Shown here one piece after another: positions 7,995 to 17,000 of a stretch of 63,824 bases of DNA. Location: IMG/VR virus record IMGVR_UViG_3300036818_000131, positions 1 through 63,824 of that record. One strand, given 5' to 3'. The DNA is from a virus. The position numbers and the translations under genes are program-made. The notes beneath the pieces were generated by a model, which saw only the letters and a list, made by a program, of their open reading frames with translations, had not been told where the DNA came from and searched no databases. Within the stretch, counting starts at the first letter, position 1, and each line of letters begins with the position of its first letter.

Positions 7995-10361
7995 TCAGTG
8001 GAAGTAGAGCGCGTCGGCCATGAACATCCATTGCGGCCAGTACGCCAGCTGGCCGTTGAAGGTCATCAAATTGCCGTCGAGGTAGGCATTGGAAAACTGC
8101 GTGAAGTAGCGACCGGCGCAGGTTTGATAGCCCATGCTACCGACCGGAAACCCCTCCTCCACGAAGCCGGCGTCTAACAGGATGCTCGGCGCGACGCCCG
8201 GGAGCACGGCATCCAAGCCGGTGTAGTCGTAGCCAGAAACCGGGTCAGGGAACGTCTTCATCGGGTCCATGACCGAGAATTGCAGCACCATGCCGTCGGC
8301 ATGCCCGGTGTAGAAGTGCGGCGCACCCACCGGCCCGCCGGGGTCACTGTTCCAAATCGCAAACATTACCGTCTGGACACAATCCCACGGGGTCATGATG
8401 CCAGTGGCGCTGAACCCCTCAACGGCGTAAACCACGATCGTGCCGAGGATCGGTATGCCGCCAAGATCCGCCGTGACGATCTCATTGGTCAGCGGGGTCG
8501 GCGCCGGTGCCCACCACAATTCAGTCTTCAATATGCAATTGGTTCCCCGGTCGACCCATTCCGGTTGCATGATCTGGACGGCGCGGCGCTGAAAGCCGCC
8601 CAAGCTCGGGCTGCTGACGTTTATGACCGCCACATCGGGAACATCACTCGGGTCTCCGAGATCGTAATTCTCATAAGCGACAAACGCGACAATGACGGCC
8701 GGACCGCTCGTTGTCACACCGGCTGGGGTAGGAGGTAAAGAAAAGGACGGGGGAGAAAGGGGACTTGCCCAGGGGTACCACAGCGGCGGGTCAGCGTCTG
8801 GCTCGCCGAGGCCCCAGTTGCCACGACCGCCCCAATTGCCGTAAACCATCTGCAACGCGGGCGCCGGCAACGGCGGTCCTGGCGGGCTCGGGCCCGGGTT
8901 GACCGGGGACGCCGGAGAGGGCGACGCCGCTGTCCCGGTCACGACTTCCTCGGCCTCGACGGTCAGATCGCCATTGTCATTCTCTTCGATCGACAAGACC
9001 CGCACCGCCTCTTGCACGAGGTAGGCGTCGCCGGCGCTGCCGGTCAGCAGCACCAGGTCCATCGGCTCGAGCAAGGCCTTGTCCCAGCCGATCTGAAACT
9101 TGTAGAGGTTGCGGACGAATTGCGCGCGCTGCAGATAGAGCTGGGCCGCGACCTGCGCCGAGCCGGCATTGGCAAAGCACTTGCCCGGCAGGCTGTCGCC
9201 AATGCGCAAGCCATACTGATCGATGGCACCCTGGTCATAGACTGCGAGGATCGTCGAATTGTAGTAATTGGCGCGGTCGAAATACTCGATCGAGAACCAA
9301 TTGAACGCGTCGGCCGGGTTGCTGCGCGCGAGGATGATCGGGTCGTCTTGCCCGAGTTCCGGGTCGGCGCCGTCCTGATGCGGATGCCAGGGCAGGAAAT
9401 CGGCGTCGGTCAACGCGTAGACCGGCACCAGATTGGGCGTCCAGCTCGCGTCGTTGTTGCTCAGCGCGACATCGCCGTAGGGGATGAATTTGAGCAATTC
9501 GCCGGAGCACACGATCGCGGTGTTGAGCAATCGGCACAAGCCCTCGAGCCATTGCGCCGCCTTCTGCTGGCCGTCCAATGACACCGAGACGAGCAGGCCC
9601 GAGGCTTGGCAATAATCGCCAAATGTGTTGAGAGTGCCGTTGCTCCCGTCGAGAAAATCGAGATTATCCGACGGGAGGCCGGCGCCGTAGCGCTGGTTTG
9701 TCAGAAAATCGGCGATGACATTGCCGGGGTTGGCGTCGGCCGGAAAACTCGGCCCGCCCGTGTTGTAGAGCAGCCCGCTGATCTCAAACGCCAGGTTGGG
9801 GATCGCCGGCGATTTGCCGAGATCCACCGGCGTGCCGGTGATATAGCAGGTGCCGGAATAATTGACCCCGGTGCCGAGCCCGCCAAAGGTCGGGTCGGCC
9901 GCTTGCCCGTCACTGCCGATATAGAAGTTGAGCTGATTGCCGGTGCTGCCCTTGCCGGCGCTGGCGCGCGACGAGCCGAACGCCTCGACCGCGCCATCGG
10001 CAAAGATCAGGTTGTTCGAATTGAATGTCACCGGGCCTTGGCACATGCCGAACGCGACATCGACCGAAAAGTCGCCGCCGCCGCCCTTCTTGCCGCTGCC
10101 CTTGCCCTTGCCGCCGCCGCCCTTGCCCTGCACGGTGTTGGTGCCGCCGAGCGGCAGTGGCCCGCTCCCCTTGCCCTTGCTGCTGCCGTTCGGGCCCCGG
10201 TAATTGCCGAGTGCGATCAGATTGATCTGCTGCTTTACCGTGCCGTAGATCAGCGGCACGACCGAGCCGACTTGGCTGGTGTTGTATTTGAGCGCATTGA
10301 GCGCCTGGTTCTGCCACGCATTGTTCTGCAGAAACGGCGTCGTCGTGCGAAACAGGCTCAT
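7995..10361 (-). CDS. Tail tip (host-specificity-like) protein, N-terminal part
   Basis: A 788-residue protein. The N-terminus (YNTSQVGSVVPLIYGT, then INLIALGNYRG) matches the start of baseplate/tip proteins of GTA-like siphophages. A low-complexity GKGKGSGKKGGGG loop follows at about residue 80-95. The core, to about residue 480, includes NLYKFQIGWDKALLEPMD and SIEENDNGDLTVEAEEV. After a Pro-rich linker (about 485-505) comes an approximately 280-residue Trp/Tyr-rich region of unknown type that is not normally part of the family. The usual C-terminal tip segment is encoded by the next gene. It follows NlpC/P60 as in GTAs. Confidence 0.8.
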   Translation of the reverse strand: MSLFRTTTPFLQNNAWQNQALNALKYNTSQVGSVVPLIYGTVKQQINLIALGNYRGPNGSSKGKGSGPLPLGGTNTVQGKGGGGKGKGSGKKGGGGDFSVDVAFGMCQGPVTFNSNNLIFADGAVEAFGSSRASAGKGSTGNQLNFYIGSDGQAADPTFGGLGTGVNYSGTCYITGTPVDLGKSPAIPNLAFEISGLLYNTGGPSFPADANPGNVIADFLTNQRYGAGLPSDNLDFLDGSNGTLNTFGDYCQASGLLVSVSLDGQQKAAQWLEGLCRLLNTAIVCSGELLKFIPYGDVALSNNDASWTPNLVPVYALTDADFLPWHPHQDGADPELGQDDPIILARSNPADAFNWFSIEYFDRANYYNSTILAVYDQGAIDQYGLRIGDSLPGKCFANAGSAQVAAQLYLQRAQFVRNLYKFQIGWDKALLEPMDLVLLTGSAGDAYLVQEAVRVLSIEENDNGDLTVEAEEVVTGTAASPSPASPVNPGPSPPGPPLPAPALQMVYGNWGGRGNWGLGEPDADPPLWYPWASPLSPPSFSLPPTPAGVTTSGPAVIVAFVAYENYDLGDPSDVPDVAVINVSSPSLGGFQRRAVQIMQPEWVDRGTNCILKTELWWAPAPTPLTNEIVTADLGGIPILGTIVVYAVEGFSATGIMTPWDCVQTVMFAIWNSDPGGPVGAPHFYTGHADGMVLQFSVMDPMKTFPDPVSGYDYTGLDAVLPGVAPSILLDAGFVEEGFPVGSMGYQTCAGRYFTQFSNAYLDGNLMTFNGQLAYWPQWMFMADALYFH

Positions 10362-10370
10362 ACGCGCCTC

Positions 10371-10829
10371 TCAGAACGCTGAGATGAAGACGAGCGGTCG
10401 GTGCTGCGCCAGCCGGCCGTGCTCGGCATTGCCCCAGCACACGCAGCGGCGCTCGGCGTAAGCGTGGATCAGCCGCGGCCAGTCGACGACGATCGCGCCA
10501 TGCCAAAAGACCCGGCCGTATTTGAACAACACGACGTCACCGGGCTCGGGCTGCTCGACGATCCGGCCGTGTTGCAGCAGCCCTTTGAGGTAGGTTTCCT
10601 CGCCGCGGTGCTGGAATTGATCGGGGCGGTAGAACGGGATCTTGACCTCGCCGACGAGGCCCACCGCGCGGTAGACGCCATAGATCAGACCGAGGCAATC
10701 GACCCCGGCACCCTTGAGGCAGGCCATGTGGTGAAAGGGCGTCGTGAGCCAGGTCTGCGCCTCATCGATGACGGCTTGGCGCAGACGGGTTATCGTGGAC
10801 GGGTCGCGATCCTCGGAGAGCACCGACAT
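10371..10829 (-). CDS. NlpC/P60 tail-associated peptidase
   Basis: A 152-residue cysteine peptidase of the NlpC/P60 fold. The catalytic Cys45 sits in GVDCLGLI, His110 in FWHGAIVV and a third polar residue, His122, in LIHAY. The length and order (DUF2163, then NlpC/P60, then tip protein) match gp14 of gene transfer agents, where the enzyme trims peptidoglycan during tail penetration. One gene (11326-12411) and two plus-strand genes intervene between it and DUF2163 here. Its ATG (10829-10827) shares the CATG tetramer with the start of the opposite-strand gene at 10828. Confidence 0.9.
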   Translation of the reverse strand: MSVLSEDRDPSTITRLRQAVIDEAQTWLTTPFHHMACLKGAGVDCLGLIYGVYRAVGLVGEVKIPFYRPDQFQHRGEETYLKGLLQHGRIVEQPEPGDVVLFKYGRVFWHGAIVVDWPRLIHAYAERRCVCWGNAEHGRLAQHRPLVFISAF

Positions 10830-11043
10830 GGCAGACCCCTTCCGACGTCACGAGAACGATGCCAGCCGCACGCAGAGCCTTGCGCAGGCCGTGGCGAAGG
10901 CGGCGGAGCAGCAGCGGTTATTCGACCGCGACCCGCGCGTCGCGGCCTTCCCGGGCGGGATGGCCTTGCCGGGCGGGATTTGGGCGAAGCCCGCGGCACC
11001 GCGGCCGCAGGGTTATTTCAGCCGCCAGCGGAGGAAGGCGTGA
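10828..11043 (+). CDS. Small Arg/Ala-rich protein, 71 aa
   Basis: The start ATG at 10828 is preceded by GGAGAGCACCGAC, a plausible ribosome-binding site. The protein begins MADPFRRHENDASRTQ, has an amphipathic Ala/Gln helix and ends in a Gly/Pro-rich tail with PGGMALPGGIWAKP. No domain was recognised. Its stop overlaps the GTG start of the next plus-strand gene (GTGA), so the two are co-translated. The promoter would have to lie inside the antisense NlpC/P60 gene. None is convincing by eye. Confidence 0.6.
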   Translation: MADPFRRHENDASRTQSLAQAVAKAAEQQRLFDRDPRVAAFPGGMALPGGIWAKPAAPRPQGYFSRQRRKA

Positions 11044-11228
11044 GCCGCCCGATACCGGTGCGGCCGCGCATGGCACCGCTCGCGGTGACCCTGCTGCGCG
11101 CCGATGGTCTGCATACAAGGCAGATCGCCCGCCGCCTCAAGCGCCCGCGGCGCTGGGTCAGCCGGGTGATCCGCGACGACGAGATCTACCTTTTCGGCCG
11201 GCCCGCCTACATCGCGCGCCAGCGTTGA
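11040..11228 (+). CDS. Small helix-turn-helix protein, 62 aa
   Basis: A 62-residue protein starting at GTG 11040, coupled to the upstream gene through a GTGA overlap. Residues 14-38 (LRADGLHTRQIARRLKRP followed by RRWVSRVI) read as a helix-turn-helix: a helix, the turn around LHTRQIARRL, and a recognition helix with basic residues. There is no room for other domains. It could be a DNA-binding regulator or a transposase-like HTH remnant. It is one of two candidate regulators in the window, but nothing ties it to a specific operator. Confidence 0.65.
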   Translation: MSRPIPVRPRMAPLAVTLLRADGLHTRQIARRLKRPRRWVSRVIRDDEIYLFGRPAYIARQR

Positions 11229-11325
11229 GCCAGCCCGCTTACGAGCCAGCCCCCCTCACGAGCCGGAGGCCGACACACCGACACATCCGCAGAAAATCGC
11301 GAGGCTGCCCAGCAGGTGAGCCGAC

Positions 11326-12411
11326 TCACGAAAACGTGCCGGTGCCGATCGACTGCAATACCGCGGCCGAGGTCGTCGTCAGGGTCAGGTAGAAATCGCG
11401 CCAGGTGTTCTGTGCGATCGTCATCGTGCCATTCAACGTCCAGCCGGTGTTGGTCGTGATCGTCCAGACGTGACTGGCGGATGACTGGTTGATGATGCGC
11501 AGTTTGTAGGTTTGCCCGGCGACCGCATTGGGGATCGCGGCGACGAGGTTGGCGACGGTCGGCAATTGCGCGTTGGCATCGCCCCCCATCGTGCCGGTCA
11601 TCGCCAAGGCAACCTCGAGCTGGCCCGCGCTGATATTGGCCCCGGTCAAGGTCGTGCCCGAGGTCGCGGTATTGGTGTTGTAAGCGAGGTCGGCTGTGAA
11701 CGACGGCAGGTTCATGATCTGCAACGTGCCGGCAACCGGACAATAGACCTCGCCGATAAAGCCGGCCGGCAACGTGACGCCGGTGCCGCTGGCAAAGCCG
11801 TTGACGGTCTCCGAGCCATTGCCAAAGAACTGGATCGGGTTGGCGGTGTTGTTGGCGATAAAGCGTTTCTGCCCGGCGGCCGCGGCGGCGCTGGGCTTGA
11901 CCGAATCGTAAGGTGCCGTCGCGGCGGTCGCGGTCGTGATGTTGCTGAACTCGGTGCTCAGCTGCGTCGCGCTCCCCTGGCCGCCGCCGCTGAACGCGGT
12001 GACCCCGGTCGCGGCCGAGCGGGTGATCAATCCGCTCAATGTCAGGCCGGCGATGGTCGCCGAATTGGCGGTGGCGATCAAGGCGCCGATCGAGATCTGC
12101 AGCCACACCGCCGCACTCGTCGCGGCGTTGACGCACACCCAGGCGCGACCCGGCGAGGCGGCGGTGTTGATCCACAGCGAGCCCGGCCCGTAATCCTGCG
12201 TGTTGTCATTGCCGACCGCCGGGTCGCTCGCCGCGGTAAAATTGTTGCGGCCGGTCGCGACCGGCGAAAATCCCATCGCCTGCAACGCGATCGCATCGAC
12301 CTGCGAGGTGACCGAAACAAACAGATTGGCGTCGACGGTATAGGTCGTCCCGGACAGCGGTTTGACCGTCGCACCAGCCAAAACGCCTGGCGGAGCCAGC
12401 ATTGCAACCAT
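11326..12411 (-). CDS. Thr/Ala-rich virion surface protein, 361 aa
   Basis: The start is ATG 12411 with GAGG upstream; a TTG at 12417 would add two residues. The first 45 residues (GATVKPLSGTTYTVDAN through VDAIALQAMGF) form a small module that recurs in phage surface proteins. The rest is low-charge, Thr/Ala/Asn-rich beta sequence with NNTANPIQFFGNGSETVNGF and a closing TIAQNTWRDFYLTLTTT. The gene separates DUF2163 from NlpC/P60, which are adjacent in GTAs, so it looks inserted. It is probably a tail fibre or decoration protein. Confidence 0.75.
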   Translation of the reverse strand: MVAMLAPPGVLAGATVKPLSGTTYTVDANLFVSVTSQVDAIALQAMGFSPVATGRNNFTAASDPAVGNDNTQDYGPGSLWINTAASPGRAWVCVNAATSAAVWLQISIGALIATANSATIAGLTLSGLITRSAATGVTAFSGGGQGSATQLSTEFSNITTATAATAPYDSVKPSAAAAAGQKRFIANNTANPIQFFGNGSETVNGFASGTGVTLPAGFIGEVYCPVAGTLQIMNLPSFTADLAYNTNTATSGTTLTGANISAGQLEVALAMTGTMGGDANAQLPTVANLVAAIPNAVAGQTYKLRIINQSSASHVWTITTNTGWTLNGTMTIAQNTWRDFYLTLTTTSAAVLQSIGTGTFS

Positions 12412-12436
12412 TGACAAGCCTCAATTGAATGGGAGG

Positions 12437-13381
12437 TTAGACCGCTGCCTCGGGTGGCGGGATGTCGGGAAATCCGCCAAACCGCAGCTGGTTCTGAAAG
12501 GTCCCCGAGCACGTCGTCAGGGTATGGTCGCAGCCCGGCAATAACTGAAACGTGTCGGTGCCGGCCGCGACCGGGAAGATCCACGGCTTCAGGTAAAACA
12601 CCCCGCTCGGCGCAATGCTGCTGTCGAGCTGGCCGATGGTCCGCGTATAGCCGGCATTCTGGCCGCTGAGGCCGATGATCGAGCCATTGTCGTAAGCCGT
12701 CGAGGGGCTCGGCACAAAATCCGTAAAGATGACGCTCTGCGTCGAGGTGACATCGCAGGTGATGGTTTGCGCACCAATGCCGGTCGCCGCCCCCACCGCG
12801 TTCGTGCCGTTGACCCGGTCATAGCCGCACATGCCGGTGCCGGGCTCGCCAAAGATGTGCGTGCAGGCCGCCTGAAAGAGCCGCCGCGGCATCTGCGCGG
12901 TCAACAGATCGGTGAGGCTGTTGACGTGGATCACCGTCTTGGTGCGGCCGATCTCGACATCGCCGACGCGGCCAAAAAACCGGCTGATCGTGCCGACGAC
13001 GTTGCCCGACGACAGATAGGCGCGCCACACGCGGCACCAGCCACCGTCGAAGAGGCCGGCTTGCAGTGCCGCTTGCCAGGTCAGGGTGCCGCCGAGACCC
13101 AATTGGTCATTGGCGCCGGCATAGAGCGTGACCTCGATGTGGCCGACCTCGACGCCGATCTTCTCGACGATCTTGGTGCGTTCGATCGGCGGTCCGAGCG
13201 CGAAGGTGAACAGCGGGTCGTCGGTATCGGGTGCCGGCGCGACCAGCGCGGTCTGAAAGCTCGAATAGCGCAGGATCTCGCCGCCCTGCAATGTGAAGGT
13301 GTAGAGGTCGGCCATTTGCACATTGACGTCCGGCCCCCAGCTCGCCAGCAGGGCTTGCAAGGCGGCTGTGGCGGGCCGCAT
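12437..13381 (-). CDS. Tail assembly/tip protein, DUF2163 with BR0599-type C-terminus
   Basis: The start is ATG 13381, overlapping the previous TAA (TAATG). The longer ORF to 13423 lies inside the upstream gene. The protein is 314 residues. The N-terminal DUF2163 part begins MRPATAALQALLAS and includes DLYTFTLQGGEILRYSSF. The C-terminal cap has ACTHIFGEPGTGMCGYD and the hallmark end GCDHTLTTC then NQLRFGGFPDIP. This matches GTA gp13, part of the distal tail complex (hub). Its partner DUF2460 is directly upstream. Confidence 0.9.
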   Translation of the reverse strand: MRPATAALQALLASWGPDVNVQMADLYTFTLQGGEILRYSSFQTALVAPAPDTDDPLFTFALGPPIERTKIVEKIGVEVGHIEVTLYAGANDQLGLGGTLTWQAALQAGLFDGGWCRVWRAYLSSGNVVGTISRFFGRVGDVEIGRTKTVIHVNSLTDLLTAQMPRRLFQAACTHIFGEPGTGMCGYDRVNGTNAVGAATGIGAQTITCDVTSTQSVIFTDFVPSPSTAYDNGSIIGLSGQNAGYTRTIGQLDSSIAPSGVFYLKPWIFPVAAGTDTFQLLPGCDHTLTTCSGTFQNQLRFGGFPDIPPPEAAV

Positions 13382-13992
13382 TACAGCACGACCGAGGTCA
13401 GCTTTACTTGCTTGATCTCCCAATAATCATGAGCGAATTCCTCGAAATCGAGCGCGTCCGGGAAGTACACGCGAAAGTAATACGTGAAGTCGGCGGTGAC
13501 AACGACCCCGGGCCCCGGCGGCGTCGCAAACGTCACGAGGCCGGTGGTGTCGTCGACGCTCCAGCCGGCCACAGGCGAGTCGTTGAGATAGACATTGCCG
13601 ACGACATTGGGGGCGATCATCGCCTCGCCGCGGCCGCCCGGCACCAGCGCACGCAGCAATTGGAATTGCGTATTGGTGTTGTCGCCGGTGCCGAGAACCG
13701 AGCCGGTTGCCGTATTGTCGCTGGGATCGTTCAAGAGGAACGCATCGAACGCGCCCTGCGACGTGTTGAAGAAATCCATCATCGTGCGCAATTCGGTGGG
13801 GCTCGTGTAGGAGCACCACGGGCTGTCGTGCAGCACCGCGTAGATCAGCTTGAAATTCCAGATCGGGTTGGCGTAGTCGCTGGTCCGCAACGTGCGGCCG
13901 GAGACCGCGCGCTGCATGCGGGTCGCCCAACCGGGCGTCTTGGTCACGGTGTAGCTGAGACCCGGGAAGACCGGATATATTCTTTGACTCAT
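13381..13992 (-). CDS. Tail tip protein, DUF2460 family
   Basis: A 203-residue protein of the DUF2460 family (GTA gp12, distal tail protein). Landmarks are FPGLSYTVTKTPGWATR, then RTLRTSDYANPIWNFKLIY, a DFFNTSQGAFDAFL block and a C-terminal TFATPPGPGVVVTADFTYYFRVYF. It sits between the tape measure and the DUF2163 gene, the standard order in siphoviruses with GTA-like tips, where it joins the tube to the hub. Confidence 0.92.
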   Translation of the reverse strand: MSQRIYPVFPGLSYTVTKTPGWATRMQRAVSGRTLRTSDYANPIWNFKLIYAVLHDSPWCSYTSPTELRTMMDFFNTSQGAFDAFLLNDPSDNTATGSVLGTGDNTNTQFQLLRALVPGGRGEAMIAPNVVGNVYLNDSPVAGWSVDDTTGLVTFATPPGPGVVVTADFTYYFRVYFPDALDFEEFAHDYWEIKQVKLTSVVL

Positions 13993-14005
13993 ATCGGCCC
14001 CCCGA

Positions 14006-17000
14006 TTACCCGCCCGGTGTGAAGCGGCTGTTGTTGCGGTGCGCCCGGAAGAAACTCTTCGCGATGGTGTCGGAATGCGCCATCAGGAAAGCAGCACCGC
14101 TGCGGCTGTCGATCGCCGACAGGTGGACGTGGGTGTCGCCATAATTGACCGACGGCCCGGCGGGCGACCCGCCACCAGAAGCGCCGCGCAACCCCTCGGC
14201 AAAGCTGCTCGGGATCACCTGTTCGCCGTGGTGCAGCAGGCCGACCATGTCGCGGTCGACCTCCCAGGCGCCCTGCGCGAAGTGCGGTATTTGCCGGCCG
14301 CCCATCATCGTCATGCCGAGGATGCGGCCGAGCCCGCCATCCGGCGGCGGCGGTGCCGCACTGGCGATCAAATTCTGCAGGCCGCGCGAGATTGGCGCCG
14401 GCAAGACCATTTCATTGGGGTGCGCGACGATGAGGCGGCCGCCCTTGCCATCGGCAACGGCACCGCCGCCACCGACCATCATGCCGCCAACCACCATGCC
14501 ACCGGCGGCCGACGGGATGACGCCGCCCTTCTCGAGGGCGAAGAGCCCGCCGAGGATTTTCGGCACAAAGCCGAGGACTCCACCGATGATCCCGCCGCCG
14601 CCACCGCCTTGGCCGCCGCTGAAGAGGCTGCCGAGCAGGCCGGAAAAGCCGGTGAGCCCGCTGCTGGCAGTCGTCGTGCTGCCGGTCAACCCTTGCAATG
14701 CGGGAGCGGCCTGGTTGGCCGCCGTGGTCAGGCCTTGCACTCCGGTACCGGCGCCGCCGCCACCTGAGCCGCCGCCGCCGAACAGGCCGCCCAGCCAGCC
14801 GAACAGCCCGCCGCCGCCCTGGCCGCCCTGACCGCCGCCGCCCTGACCGCCCTGACCGCCGCCGCCGAACAGGCCCCCGAGGAGCCCGCCCGAGCCCATC
14901 AGCTTCTGCAGCGCCATGAGCAGCGCCAGGATCTGCGTCAGACCCGCCAGATTGCTCTGCGGGTTGGCCGGCACGAGGGTCGGCGTGACAAAGCCGAGCG
15001 AGGAAACCGTCTGCTGCTCCGGCAGCCCGACGACGGTGCCGCCCGCGGCCGACATCACCCCTGGCGGCACGATGGCGCCGCCTTCCGACGACATCGCGCC
15101 GAGCACTTGGCTCGTCTCGGCGGCCGGCAAGATCATCTCGCCGGGGTGGACAACGGCGATCTGGCCGCCTTTGCCATCGGCCACCGGGGCACCGCCGAGC
15201 GCGCTGGTCAGCCGCCCCTTGGCGAAGGGTGCGACATCGCCCTTGGCGGCGAGCGCCCGCACGCCGCTCTTGATGGCTTGCGGCAGTGCCGTCTCGTGGA
15301 CCTGCAATCCACCCGCGGCCGACGGGATGACGCCCCCGCCGGCGAATTCGTGGACATCGGCAACATCGGGAAAGCCGGTGCCGATATCGGCCATGCCGAC
15401 AGTGCCAAAGTCTTGCGCCACGAGCTCGCCACCGAGCTCGGCGGCGTCGGCCTCGCCGAGATCCTGCGCCGCGAGTTGACCGCCGAGATCGGCGGCATCG
15501 GCGGTCGACAAATCGCCCGCGCTGCCGCCCGGCAGCCCCGAGATCTGCGCCGAGGTCGGTCCGGTGAGTTTTGCCGACCCGGCGGCGAGCGGCGTTGTCT
15601 TCTGCGACGTCGCACCGCTGGCCTGGCCCTTCTGCCCGCCCTTGCCCATCAGCATCATCAAGAGCGCGAGCAGCGCCGCCCAAATCTCCCAGCCTTTGCC
15701 GAGGCCCGGGATCGGCGGCAATGTCGGCGATGCGGATCCCTGCGTCGCGACCGGCGCGATCTCGCCGGGAACCACGATGGCGCCGCCGGCGGCCGAGGGG
15801 ATGACGGCCCCCTCGAGCATCGAGTCCGAGGACCAATCGCCGTCGGCACTGGTGTCGCCGGCGCTGGAAGACCAGTTCGGCGCCCGCCGCGGGTCGTCGG
15901 GATCGGTCGGGTCAGGCGCACCGGTGAGCCCGCGATACTGCTCGCCGATCGGCTGGCCAAAGACTCGAGCGACGATCTGCGCGATCGGGTGGAACGGATC
16001 GGTAAACCCGGCCGCCGGCGAGTCGCTGGCGCTCGCCACCTGATCGGCCGGGATGATGAACTCGCCCTGGTGGACCAGCGCGAGCCCGGTTTGCTCGACC
16101 GGGCCGCCATCATCAAAGCTCGGCACGTCGCTCGACCAGTCGCTGCCCGCTTCAAACGGCGTCAGCGGTGTTCCGAGCGGGTTGTCGGCATTGATGACGA
16201 GCGGGTTGCCGGTGTTGCCGGTATCGCCGAACCCAGTCCAGCCCTGGGCGCGGTTCATCGCCGCCAAATTCGCCGTGATCGTCGGCACGCCCGGGATCGG
16301 GCTGGTGATTTGCGCCACGGCATTGGCCGCGTCGAGCGTGCCCTTGATGAAATTCTGCGGGCCTTCCGGTGACGTAAAGCCGGCAGCAAGCAACTTGTCG
16401 CTGAGGCCGCCACCAGATGTGCCGGTTGGCGTTGCCGCGACACTGGCCAGTTGCGTTGCTGCGGCATTGGCCGGCGGCGTCGCACTCGGTGTCGCCGGTG
16501 CCCCCTGTTCCCTGCCAGGGGCAGGGTTGCCAGGGGCAAGCGTGGCGGGCGCCGCTTGCGGCTGATCGGTCTGGTGTTGCAGCAGCGCCTGCGTGTTCTG
16601 GTCGGTCGCCGCGGTGTTTTTGTCGGTCGCCTGCGCGCTCGGGTCTTGGCCCTTGTCGCCGCCACCAAAGAGGCCGCCGAGACCGCCCTTGCCGCTGAAC
16701 AGCGCGAGCATCGCGGCACCGGCCGCGGCCCAAATCTCCCAGCCCTTGCCGAGGCCGTTCTGCTGCGGCTGCAATGTCGCAATCGCCGGCTGCTGCTGTG
16801 TGATCGTCGAGGCCGGCAGCACGATTTCGCCGGCATGGACGACGGCCGCACCCGACTGCGTGACGGTGCCGCCGGCTGCCAGATGCGGCAACTTCGACGG
16901 CAGCGTGTCGGGGAGGTCATCGAGATCGAGGACGACGTGCGCCGGGAAGGATTTGGCGCCGAGCATCTGCAGCGCGTCGTAGCGATGGCCGCCTTCGAGG

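Noticed and set aside
6600-8177. A 525-codon plus-strand ORF antisense to the tail tip gene
   Set aside because: It is Arg/Asp/Gly-rich shadow sequence. Overlapping ATGA coupling of the minus genes supports the minus frame.
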